Shown piece after piece: positions 1 to 7,590 of a DNA stretch of 64,000 nucleotides. The notes under the pieces are model-generated. The model was not told the origin of the DNA. It ran no database searches and saw nothing but the letters and a program-made list of their open reading frames with translations. Location of the stretch: assembly GCF_900091515.1 (NCBI RefSeq), contig NZ_LT607410.1, positions 5,208,001 to 5,272,000 on the forward strand, written 5' to 3'. This DNA is from Micromonospora purpureochromogenes (GTDB lineage Bacteria; Actinomycetota; Actinomycetes; Mycobacteriales; Micromonosporaceae). A program made the translations under genes and the position numbers. Every line of letters begins with the position of its first letter. The first letter of the stretch is position 1.

Positions 1-197
1 CTGGCGACTGGCAGGAGTCCGTATTCGCGGGCCCGGTTACGGTGCGTCGTTGGGGCTGGTGATTCTCGAGTGGACTGGGCCGGTGGTGGTGGGTTCTGGG
101 TCAGGGCGGTGAACTGCTGCCGTACACGTGTGACAACACCGACGTGGTGCAGGACGACGGCGCCGAAGCCGATGATCGCGATCCCGCTGGCGATGGA
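1..197 (-). pseudogene. Truncated membrane-protein fragment cut by the IS3 element
   Basis: The minus strand is open from the IS boundary to the window edge. It reads a hydrophobic helix (IASGIAIIGFGAVVLHH) followed by a proline-rich hydrophilic tail. No start codon remains, because the IS3 inverted repeat begins at 198. It is probably the C-terminal part of a small membrane protein whose upstream half is missing. The sequence on the other side of the IS does not continue this frame. The family is not recognised, and the call rests only on the open frame and the plausible transmembrane segment. Confidence 0.35.
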
Positions 198-224
198 TGA
201 ACCGCCCCGGGTTCTGTGGAGACC

Positions 225-1148
225 TCAGCTGTTGGCTCCAACCACCTCACGGGGCTGGGGTTGAGCGTAGAACATCGATTCGTACTCGGTCGGCGGGACG
301 TGCCCGATGGCGGAGTGCACGCGCTGGTTGTTGTACCAGTCGACCCACTCGGCGGTGGCCAGTTCGACCTGGGCGAGGCTTCGCCACGGGCCCCGGGGTT
401 TGATCAGCTCGGTCTTGTAGAGGCCGATGGTGGACTCCATCAGCGCGTTGTCCAGGGCGTCACCGACGCTGCCGATCGAGGCGTCGATACCGGCATCGAG
501 CAGGTGGGTGGTGAACCGGAACGACGTGTACTGACTGCCCGCATCGCTGTGATGTACCAGGCCCGCCCCGACCGGCTGGCCGGCGCGGTCACGGCGCCAC
601 AGCCCCATGTCCAGGGCGGCCAGGACCAGCGGGGTTCGTTTGTTCGTCGCCGCGGACCAACCCACGATCGCCCTCGAGTAGACGTCAACGACGAACGCGA
701 CGTAGACCACGCCGGACCAGGCGGCGACGTGGGTGAAGTCCGCGACCCAGCACCGGTTCGGCCGGGCGGCGGTGAAGTCCCGGTTGAGCAGGTCGGCGGC
801 CCGTTCATGCCCCGGATCGGCGGTGGTGGTGCGGATCTTCTTGCCCCGCACGACACCGGCCAGGCCAGCATCACGCATCAACCGCTCGACCGTGCACCGG
901 GCCGTCGGATGCCCTTGGCGGCGCAGCTCGTGCCAGATCTTGCGGGCTCCGTAGACGCCGTAGTTCGCCGAGTGGATCTCCCGCATGAGTTCTGTCAGCT
1001 GCGCATCACGCACCTGCCGCTTCGACGGCGGACGCTTCTTGGCCGCCCAGTAACCGCTCGGGGTGATCTGCAGCCCGTGCTGACGCAGCACGCGACAGAT
1101 CGGCTCGACTCCACCGAAGCGGTCCCGATGCTCGTCGACGAAACTCAC
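225..1148 (-). CDS. IS3-family transposase OrfB (DDE integrase core)
   Basis: This 307-residue protein is the catalytic subunit of the IS3 element. It has the N-terminal HTH_21-type region, then an rve integrase core with the acidic triad: Asp in WVADFTH, Asp in HHSDAGSQY and Glu in NALMESTIGLYKTEL. The C-terminal YNNQRVHSAIGH signature is typical of IS3 OrfB. The GTG start overlaps the TGA of orfA (GTGA), so translation is coupled. Many IS3 elements instead make an OrfAB fusion by -1 frameshifting; no classic A-rich slippery site is evident here. The frame is intact. Confidence 0.95.
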   Translation of the reverse strand: MSFVDEHRDRFGGVEPICRVLRQHGLQITPSGYWAAKKRPPSKRQVRDAQLTELMREIHSANYGVYGARKIWHELRRQGHPTARCTVERLMRDAGLAGVVRGKKIRTTTADPGHERAADLLNRDFTAARPNRCWVADFTHVAAWSGVVYVAFVVDVYSRAIVGWSAATNKRTPLVLAALDMGLWRRDRAGQPVGAGLVHHSDAGSQYTSFRFTTHLLDAGIDASIGSVGDALDNALMESTIGLYKTELIKPRGPWRSLAQVELATAEWVDWYNNQRVHSAIGHVPPTEYESMFYAQPQPREVVGANS

Positions 1149-1471
1149 GAGCGTGTCGTAGGCCGGTCGAGCTCGGCCGCGAAGAAAGCCGACGCGGCCT
1201 TCAAGATCTCATTCGCCCGACGCAGCTCGGCGTTCTCCCGACGCAGCCGCTTCAGCTCCGCCGACTCCTCCGACGTCACCCCCGGCCGCCAGCCATCATC
1301 GACCTGTGCCTGCCGGACCCACTTACGCAACGTCTCGGCCGTGCCGATCCCCAGCCGGGCCGCCACCGCCGTGATCGCCGCCCAGTCCGACTCGTAGTTC
1401 GGCCGCACCTCCGCGACCATCCGCACCGCCCGCTCCCGCAGCTCCTGCGGATACGGCTTCGTTCCTGCCAC
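1145..1471 (-). CDS. IS3-family transposase OrfA (HTH_Tnp_1)
   Basis: This 108-residue protein binds the element ends. The N-terminal helix-turn-helix (YPQELRERAVRMVAEV, then a LGIGTAETLRKWVRQAQ segment) is followed by a leucine-zipper-like region (SAELKRLRRENAELRRANEI) that mediates OrfA/OrfB oligomerisation in this family. The GTG start has a purine-rich stretch (GATCGAGAG) just upstream. Its last four bases overlap orfB. The protein is identical to that of the right-end copy at 63522-63848, so the two elements are recent duplicates or exchange sequence. Confidence 0.95.
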   Translation of the reverse strand: MAGTKPYPQELRERAVRMVAEVRPNYESDWAAITAVAARLGIGTAETLRKWVRQAQVDDGWRPGVTSEESAELKRLRRENAELRRANEILKAASAFFAAELDRPTTRS

Positions 1472-1522
1472 CTCTCGATCCTTCCCAAGCGGGGAAGTCT
1501 CTACAAGATCCGGGGCGGTTCA

Positions 1523-1639
1523 GAGGATCTTGTCAAGCGACACTTCCGGCGGGTGGTGGCGACATTGAAGGGCCTGTGCTGGGCAGAAGGCCACTCCCTC
1601 GGGCGGTTCGGTGCCGACTCGGGGCATGCGCTGGCTTGA
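1523..1639 (+). pseudogene. Possible 3' remnant of a gene truncated by the IS
   Basis: Immediately right of the IS terminal repeat, the plus strand stays open for 38 codons and then stops at TGA 1637-1639. It reads like normal coding sequence (EDLVKRHFRRVVATLKGLCW...). No start codon exists on this side. Its orientation is opposite to the fragment at 1-197, so the two are not halves of one gene. The family is not recognised, and it could be chance in GC-rich DNA. Confidence 0.22.
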
Positions 1640-1654
1640 CCCGCCCGCGGTGGC

Positions 1655-2761
1655 TTACACGTCCTTCTCGTCCCGCCAACCGCCGGGTTCGGGATGGTAG
1701 CCGTAAGCGGCGGCCCGCACCGTGTCCTCGTTCTCCAGCCCGGAGCCGATCGCGCCGCCGACGGTGGCCAGCGAACTGGTGATCCAGGCGAGCGTCAGGT
1801 AGTCGGTGAAATCGACCGGCAGCTGCAGGGTCTGTTCCAGCACGGATGTGTCGATCAGCAGCGCTGCGGCGAGCACCGTTCCGGCGAACAGCACCAGGTA
1901 GGACACCGCCGTGGCCAGAGTGAGGAGGATCGTACCTAGGTTGGACAGCCGGGCCAGCTCAGCCGGTGTCTCCCGGTCTGGTTTCTCCCATAGGTCGTGC
2001 GCGACGATCAGCCAGGCCACCAACGCGGTCAGCCCGAGTAGCATGATCACGGCGAGCCGGAGTCCGCCGAGCGCATCGCCCATCTGCCAGATGGTGTTCG
2101 TGGTGAGCGCGAACGCGGCCGTGCCGAACGCGCCGACCAGCAGCTTGGACAGGCCCAGCAGGGCGCGCCCCGGGCGGTTGGCCTTGACCATTCCGGTCAA
2201 CAGCCGCACCCGGCCGGTCAGCCGCGAGGCGACGTAGCCCAGTTCCCCGGGGTCGGCCTCGCCGACCACCCGGTGGATGGCGGCAACCCGGCTTGCCATC
2301 TCGGCCGGTGCCCAGCCGGCCGGCGGCACCCGCTGGTCCGAAGCGTCGGTGAGTAGTCGGGTCACCAGATCCGGAACGGCCGCGCGGGCTGCACGCAGCT
2401 GGCCCAGTCCCAGCGCGGGCAGGGACACCATCGCGACTCGGCGCCGGGCGGAGGTCTGCGCGACCAGCGGCACCCGCTCGGTGTGCAGCGGCAGGTCGGT
2501 CAGGCAGACCGCGACGTCCCACCGGTCGTCGGTGCGCCGTTGGGCAAGATCGTCGAGCAGCGCCTCAACGCCGCCGTCGCGGCGCGGCGCCACCTCACCC
2601 CAGCTTTCCCGGACGGTCCACCGCACGTCCGCGTCCACCCGCTCGGAGAGCCGGCCGGCCAGCTCGGCGGTGAGCCGCGCGGCCACCCGGGCCGGGTGGT
2701 CCGGCGGGGTCGCCACCAGTCCGACGACGATCTCCGGGCGGTGCTGTTCACTGTGGGTCAT
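1655..2761 (-). CDS. Four-helix membrane protein of unknown function
   Basis: The product is 368 residues. The first ~190 are soluble and open with a beta-strand-like segment (EIVVGLVATPPDHPARVAARL). Hydrophobic stretches follow at about 210-225, 233-253, 277-305 and 320-340, consistent with four transmembrane segments, and there is a charged C-terminal tail. The ATG has a strong Shine-Dalgarno (GGTGAGGAGC) just upstream, supporting the start. The N-terminal half resembles proteins that handle a signal or nucleotide, but no diagnostic motif is visible, so no function is assigned. The gene is monocistronic and diverges from the IS5 remnant. Confidence 0.75.
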   Translation of the reverse strand: MTHSEQHRPEIVVGLVATPPDHPARVAARLTAELAGRLSERVDADVRWTVRESWGEVAPRRDGGVEALLDDLAQRRTDDRWDVAVCLTDLPLHTERVPLVAQTSARRRVAMVSLPALGLGQLRAARAAVPDLVTRLLTDASDQRVPPAGWAPAEMASRVAAIHRVVGEADPGELGYVASRLTGRVRLLTGMVKANRPGRALLGLSKLLVGAFGTAAFALTTNTIWQMGDALGGLRLAVIMLLGLTALVAWLIVAHDLWEKPDRETPAELARLSNLGTILLTLATAVSYLVLFAGTVLAAALLIDTSVLEQTLQLPVDFTDYLTLAWITSSLATVGGAIGSGLENEDTVRAAAYGYHPEPGGWRDEKDV

Positions 2762-2814
2762 CGGTGCTCCTCACCGGTAGCCGGGCTCGTCGTAGGTCTC
2801 GCCCGTGGCGGCCC

Positions 2815-2931
2815 ACCCTGCCGGCACGCCGACGGGCGGCCACCGGCCTCGACAAGGTGATCTACAAGCAGCGCAACGTCGTGGAGCGCTGCTTCAACCG
2901 GCTCAAGCAGTGGCGTGTCGCCGGACGTCCG
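2815..2931 (+). pseudogene. C-terminal remnant of an IS5-type transposase
   Basis: The plus-strand frame reads GLDKVIYKQRNVVERCFNRL followed by KQWR, the conserved C-terminal Y-(2)-R-(3)-E-R block of IS5/IS427-type DDE transposases (RNxVERxFNRLKQ). Sequence before and after it is unrelated, no start is present, and the rest of the transposase is absent. It is a decayed scrap of an old insertion next to the MscS gene. Confidence 0.7.
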
Positions 2932-3054
2932 TCACGGCCGTCTGGCATTCCCGATATCCGCCGCTTGCCACCGGATCCGATGACACCCTGAACGCGGGGA
3001 GTGCGGTCGCGAGCTCAGGAGAGGCGGCATCGGGATCACGGTGAACGGCCTCTG

Positions 3055-4065
3055 ATGCGTACCGCGTTGATCGTGTTGGCCGCGCTGACGGCGGCCGTGG
3101 TCGTGGACCTGGTCTCCGGCGTGCTGATCCGCCGGGCTGCCCGTGGCCGCTACAAGTGGCTGCTGGAACCGCTGCGGCACGCCTGCCGCCGCCCGGCGGC
3201 CGCGGCCCTGCTGGTCGGGGCGCTGTACTACGCGCTGCCGCTCGGACCGGCCGAGTGGCAGCGTTACCTGCGGCACGCCATCCTGCTGGTCCTGATCGCC
3301 ATCGGTGCGTGGCTGGTGATCAAGGCATTGAGCGTTGTCGAAGCGGTCGCGTTCAGCAGGCTGCCGAGCGATTTGGTCACCAGCCGGCGGGTCCGGCGGG
3401 CCCGGACCCAGATCCGCCCCGTGCGGCGGCTCACCGTCGCCGTGGTCACGGTCGCCGCAATCGGCCTGATCCTGATCACCTTCCGGCCGGTACGCCTCGC
3501 CGGCATCTCCATTCTGACCTCGGCCGGCGTGGTCGGCGCGGTGATCGGCCTCTCCGCCCGAACCGCGCTCGGCAACGCGTTCGCCGGCATCCAGATAGCC
3601 TTCGCCGACGGGATGCACGTCGGCGACGTGCTGGTGGTGGACGGCGAATGGGGCCGGGTCGAGGAGGTGAAGCTGACCAACGTGGTCATCCGGCTCTGGG
3701 ACGACCGGGTGCTCATCCTGCCGACCACGTACTTCACCGAGCGGCCGTTCCAGAACTGGACCCGGAACGAGTCCCGGGTGATCGGCAAGATCCAGATCCA
3801 TGTCGACCACACCGCCGACCTGAACGACCTGCGCCGGGAGGCACGCCGGCTGGTCGAGTCCTCACCGCTGTGGGACCGAGACCGGTGGGTGCTCCAGATG
3901 GTCGACGCCACCCCGCAGACCGTGGTCATCCAGGTGCAGGCCTCGGCCGCGGACGGCGCCAGCGCCTGGGACCTGCGCTGCGACCTACGCGAGGGACTGA
4001 TCCGCTACCTGCGCGACCAGCACCCCCAGTGGCTGCCCCGCACCCGCAGCCAGTACCAGCCCTGA
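3055..4065 (+). CDS. MscS-family mechanosensitive channel
   Basis: The product is 336 residues. It has N-terminal hydrophobic helices (about residues 2-22, 44-64, 75-93 and 126-145) and then the glycine/alanine-rich pore helix typical of MscS (SARTALGNAFAGIQIAF, near residues 167-183). Next is the beta domain (VGDVLVVDGEWGRVEEV, then LPTTYFTERPFQNW) and an alpha/beta C-terminal domain. The family forms heptameric inner-membrane channels that open on membrane tension and release osmolytes on hypo-osmotic shock. ATG 3055 was chosen because it begins directly before the first hydrophobic helix; an in-frame GTG at 3001 would add 18 charged residues. No strong ribosome site precedes either. Confidence 0.88.
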   Translation: MRTALIVLAALTAAVVVDLVSGVLIRRAARGRYKWLLEPLRHACRRPAAAALLVGALYYALPLGPAEWQRYLRHAILLVLIAIGAWLVIKALSVVEAVAFSRLPSDLVTSRRVRRARTQIRPVRRLTVAVVTVAAIGLILITFRPVRLAGISILTSAGVVGAVIGLSARTALGNAFAGIQIAFADGMHVGDVLVVDGEWGRVEEVKLTNVVIRLWDDRVLILPTTYFTERPFQNWTRNESRVIGKIQIHVDHTADLNDLRREARRLVESSPLWDRDRWVLQMVDATPQTVVIQVQASAADGASAWDLRCDLREGLIRYLRDQHPQWLPRTRSQYQP

Positions 4066-4734
4066 CCGGCGGGTCATGTCGGGCGCCAACCCGCCCCCGC
4101 CGAAGTACACCGGCTGCCTGCCGGCAGTGCGTGCGCCGGGAAGCGCCAGCGTGTACCGGGTGATGTTGCGAGGATCGGTGCTGCTGCGTCGGAGCCGGAC
4201 CAGCACCCCTGCCTCGCGTAGCCGGGCGAAGAACTCATCCTCGGATCCGGCGGCGGCCACGCCCGTGCGTACGCGCCGGCGCAGCTCGTCGCGGGGTGTC
4301 TGAACCCGGCCGGTGCGACGGGCCTTGCTGACCTCGACCGGGTGCGGGCGGCGGTGGGCGGTGCGGCCAGCCGGCGGCACCCGGCGGTGCAGGTTGTAGC
4401 GGCGGGCGGCGTTGTAGGTGGCCTTGACGCAGCGCGGGTAGTCGTTGCGCAGCCAGTTGGTTCGGCCGTCCTCGCGCACCAGCGTGGCGACGATGTGCAT
4501 ATGGTCATCGGCATACCGCTTGGCGATCCACCGCAGGCCTGGATCGGTGGCGGTGGTGGCGATCCCGACCTCGGCGAGCATCTGCAGCGCCATGCTCTCC
4601 CAGATCTTGTCAGTGACGGTGCGGCGCCGTTCCTCGGGCGCGAGCCGCATGCTCGCGTGGGGTCTGTTGCGTTGCCCGTGTCGAGGGATCGAGGCAGGCT
4701 TGACGGGTGCAGCGGTCGAGTCCTCGTCGTCCAT
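3985..4734 (-). pseudogene. Relaxase/mobilization protein remnant
   Basis: The frame contains blocks typical of actinomycete relaxases of integrative or conjugative plasmids: LRWIAKRYADDHMHIVATLV with REDGR (the HxxxxATLxRxDGR region of the nuclease domain) and, near the end, PVYFGGGGLAPD. The usual N-terminal catalytic region is missing, and the last ~30 codons run into unrelated sequence overlapping the 3' end of the MscS gene. The gene is therefore truncated at both ends. It marks an old mobilizable or integrated element. Confidence 0.65.
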
Positions 4735-5423
4735 GGTCGCCGCCGAAGTCGGCGTTCACCGGGTTCCGGTTCCCCGCGGAGGGATCGTCGTCGCGGTCCG
4801 CTGGTACCTGCGGTACAACCTCTCCTACCGGGACGTGGAGGAACTCCTGGCTGAGCGCGGTGTCGAGGTTGACCAGTCAGCGTCTTCCGATGGGTGCAAC
4901 GGTTCACCCCGCTGCTGGCCGACGCCGCCCGGTTCGCTCGCCACTCCCCGGGTGATCGGTGGTTCGTCGACGAGACGTATGTGAAGGTCAACGGGGTGTG
5001 GCGGTACGTCTACCGGGCGATCGACCAGCACGGCAGGTCATCGACGTGCTCGTCTCGGCCCGCCGTGATGCCGCCGCGGCCCGGCGGTTCTTCCAGCGGG
5101 CGCTGCAGATGCTGAAGGTGACGCCTACCGAGGTGGTCACCGACGCCGCCCCGGTCTACCCCGCCGTGCTCGACGACCTGATCCCCTCGGCCTGGCACCA
5201 CGTCGAACAGCATGCCAACAATCCGATCGAGGCCGACCACAGCCAGCTCAAACACCGGTTACGACCGATGCGCGGGCTCCGAACCGACCAGAGCGCGCAA
5301 GTGATCATCGCCGGACACGCATTCATCCAGAACCTCCGCCCGGGACACTACGCACTCGGGCTCGACAGTCAGCCGAAGCTCCGAGTCGCTTCGGCGTTCA
5401 GTGAACTCGCCCGGGTCATCTGA
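4733..5423 (+). pseudogene. IS6-family transposase, broken by several frameshifts
   Basis: The blocks of an IS6/IS26-type transposase appear in order but in changing frames: SAFTGFRFPAEG, then VVAVRWYLRYNLSYRDVEEL with LAERGVEVD, then WFVDETYVKVNGVWRYVYR, then VIDVLVSARRDAAAARRFF, EVVTDAAPVYPAVL and GLRTDQSAQVIIAGHAF. At least three indels separate them (around 4785, 4880 and 5035). The DDE triad positions (WFVDE, VVTDAAP and the later Glu in PIEADHSQLK) can still be seen, but the gene cannot make an intact protein. No terminal repeats were found. Confidence 0.85.
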
Positions 5424-5620
5424 CGCGGACCCAACCCGGGCGTAACGCGCCTCCCCATCAGATAATGCAACGGCGCCGAGCCGGGTCATCCGCGACGTCC
5501 ATGCGCTCAGCGACCCGCGGTTACTCACGCATCGTCACGGGGCCTCGACGAGCCGCGTGCCGCTCAGCGGCATGAGCGTGCAGGTACAGCGTCGTCTCGT
5601 AACGCTGATTGCCGCACTCG

Positions 5621-6307
5621 TCAGACCTCGGTGGCGGCGGGTGGGATGCTCCATCGCAGTACGGCCTTGCCGGCGACGTGCTCCAGAGTCAGCGGGTACA
5701 CCTGTCCAAACGGCCTGCCGGCTTTGAATCGCTGAAGTTCGCTCGGTGCCCAGCCGACACAAAGGATCGGGCAGTTGGCTACCTCGATGACTCCGGCGCC
5801 GAGCGGATCCTGCCAGCCTGCTCGCCATCCGAGATGGTGATGGCTGTGTAGGTCGACGGACGCCATGTGCGCGAAGTGCCCCCTCGCCGCCGCCCACCGG
5901 TTGATCGTCGCCGCTCGCTCGTGCGCGACTTCGAGGGGTAGATCCAACCAGCCGTGCAGGCGGTTGGTGTGGAAGGCCGGAATCGGTTGCGCGCCGAAGT
6001 GCGCCCAGGCCTCCTCATCGCCTTTGCCCCAGATTCGCAGGTCGGCTAACCCGTCAACACTGCGCGCCGTCGGCAGGAAGCCGACCCATGAGTCGAGCGC
6101 AACCGCGTCGCCGATGACCATCCCGGACGGGTCCACGGGCAGATCACCCAGGACCACCGGTTCCTCTCCAGCTGACACCGCCGACCACGGCAGGTTCAGG
6201 GCAGAAGTCGTGGCGCAGATGAGCCGCGCGGCGGCGGCCGGGCTCCGGGTGGCTCGCCAGGCATAGAGGCGCTCGCTGAGGCTGGCGGCGCCACAGCCGT
6301 AGGGCAT
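5621..6307 (-). CDS. Hypothetical protein, 228 residues
   Basis: The open frame has normal amino-acid composition (SWVGFLPTARSVDGLADLRI, HGWLDLPLEVAHERAA) with no transmembrane segment or known motif that I can identify. ATG 6307 was chosen because extension further upstream would cross into the divergent gene at 6409; no good ribosome site precedes it. A divergent promoter region of about 100 bp lies between the two genes. It could belong to the same accessory module as the TerB-like pair, but nothing in the sequence proves this. Confidence 0.6.
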   Translation of the reverse strand: MPYGCGAASLSERLYAWRATRSPAAAARLICATTSALNLPWSAVSAGEEPVVLGDLPVDPSGMVIGDAVALDSWVGFLPTARSVDGLADLRIWGKGDEEAWAHFGAQPIPAFHTNRLHGWLDLPLEVAHERAATINRWAAARGHFAHMASVDLHSHHHLGWRAGWQDPLGAGVIEVANCPILCVGWAPSELQRFKAGRPFGQVYPLTLEHVAGKAVLRWSIPPAATEV

Positions 6308-6408
6308 CGAAATTTGGCCGATGAGGACATGCGCTAGGGCCGCTGGGAGGACGTCGTCTCGTCGGTGGCTACCGATAGCCTTTCGCCAAAGACGTGAAAG
6401 GGATGGCG

Positions 6409-7590
6409 ATGGACCTTCGTGAAGTTGGGCTTGGACGGCTGAAGGGCGTTGCCGACGCCGCTGGACGGATGGTTGCCGACAGCACGAGCGTCGCGAGGCA
6501 GCGTGTCGCTGATGCTGCTGGCGATGCACAGGAGGTTGTGAAGCAGTCCGCCGAGCAGGTGATGGCGAAGGTCGGAGAAGTCAAGGACGGCCTCTCGGCC
6601 TGGTCGTCCCGCAACCCCGCCGATTTCGGCGACTTGTCCGCGCTCAGCGCGGACGGGAAGTTGCTCTATTGCCGGGTGTTGGTGAGCTTGGCGCTGGTCG
6701 ACGGCCTCCTCGATCCTCGCGAGATCGCGAATCTGTACTTGTTCGCATCGACGATTGGTCTCGACGGCGAAGCGCGATCGGAGTTGCGCAGGGAAATCAC
6801 TGGGGCGCAACGGGATGCAGCGAGCGACGCAGGGGTCCCCGACGCCGCGGTGGAGCTGTCCAGGGAATTGCACGACCGCCTCGAGGAGGATCAGCGCGAG
6901 CCGGTGTTCACGGTGCTGGTGCGCGATCTGGTGCGAATTTCGCGTGCTGACAGGCATGCTGCGGACGCCGAGCGTGAGCGAATCGTGCTGGTCGCAGGAC
7001 TCGTGTTCGCCGAGTCAGCTGACAAGGTCGTGGAGGCGACCGAACGGTTCGTGATTGCGGAAGAGGACTTCGCCTCCGGCAAGATCACGACCAGCCAGTT
7101 GGAGGCCACCACCAAGGACATTGCTGCCAAGGCGGCTGCGTTCGGTGCCCCGATCGCCGCGATCAGTCTTGCTGGCAGCGTCTCCGGCCTCAGCGGGGCG
7201 GGAATCACCTCGGGTTTGGCGGCCTTGGGGTTCGGCGGCTTGCTGGGCTTGAGCGCGATGGTCACCGGGATCGGCACCGTGGTGATTCTCGGGGTCGCGG
7301 TCCATCAGGGGGCGCGTTGGGCGCTGGCCACCAACGAGCGTGAACGAGAAAATCGGCGGGAGCATCTGATTCAGCAAGTCATCAAGAATCACCAGCAGGC
7401 GATGGCCGAGCTCACCGACGACATTACGGGGCTCGGTCACCGGATGGAGGCCTACCTCACCCAGACCATGAGGAACGAGGAGCGACTCGCCGCGCTCAGG
7501 GATGAGTTGGCCGCCTTTCAGTTGGCCCTGGTGAATCTGCAGAACAGTCAGGAGGCCTTCGAACGGCGGGAGCCGCTCAGTGTCGGGTGA
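6409..7590 (+). CDS. TerB-like protein with glycine-rich membrane segment
   Basis: The product is 393 residues. Residues ~1-55 are helical and charged. Residues ~65-200 look like a TerB-type helical domain (LLYCRVLVSLALVDGLLDPR). Residues ~235-300 are Gly/Ala-rich and hydrophobic (LAGSVSGLSGAGITSGLAAL, FGGLLGLSAMVTGIGTVVIL), like a membrane-inserting glycine-zipper hairpin, and a coiled-coil tail follows. TerB-like domains occur in tellurite-resistance and phage-defence operons, but their biochemistry is poorly defined. ATG 6409 is preferred because AAAGGGA lies 5 nt upstream; GTG 6394 and ATG 6403 are alternatives. The stop overlaps the next gene by 11 nt, so the two products are probably made together. 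Confidence 0.65.
   Translation: MDLREVGLGRLKGVADAAGRMVADSTSVARQRVADAAGDAQEVVKQSAEQVMAKVGEVKDGLSAWSSRNPADFGDLSALSADGKLLYCRVLVSLALVDGLLDPREIANLYLFASTIGLDGEARSELRREITGAQRDAASDAGVPDAAVELSRELHDRLEEDQREPVFTVLVRDLVRISRADRHAADAERERIVLVAGLVFAESADKVVEATERFVIAEEDFASGKITTSQLEATTKDIAAKAAAFGAPIAAISLAGSVSGLSGAGITSGLAALGFGGLLGLSAMVTGIGTVVILGVAVHQGARWALATNERERENRREHLIQQVIKNHQQAMAELTDDITGLGHRMEAYLTQTMRNEERLAALRDELAAFQLALVNLQNSQEAFERREPLSVG

Larger units (their letters stand above)
198..1522 (-). mobile_element. IS3-family insertion sequence, complete copy
   Basis: The element is 1325 bp with terminal inverted repeats. TGAACCGCCCCGG starts at 198 and its exact complement ends at 1522; similarity continues for about 26 bp with a few mismatches. 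It carries orfA and orfB on the minus strand. The flanking triplets are GGA (195-197) and GAG (1523-1525), so no target-site duplication is visible, unlike a simple fresh IS3 insertion. A second copy in the opposite orientation starts at 63472, and its orfA product is identical. The intact genes and repeats suggest a recently active element. Confidence 0.93.
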
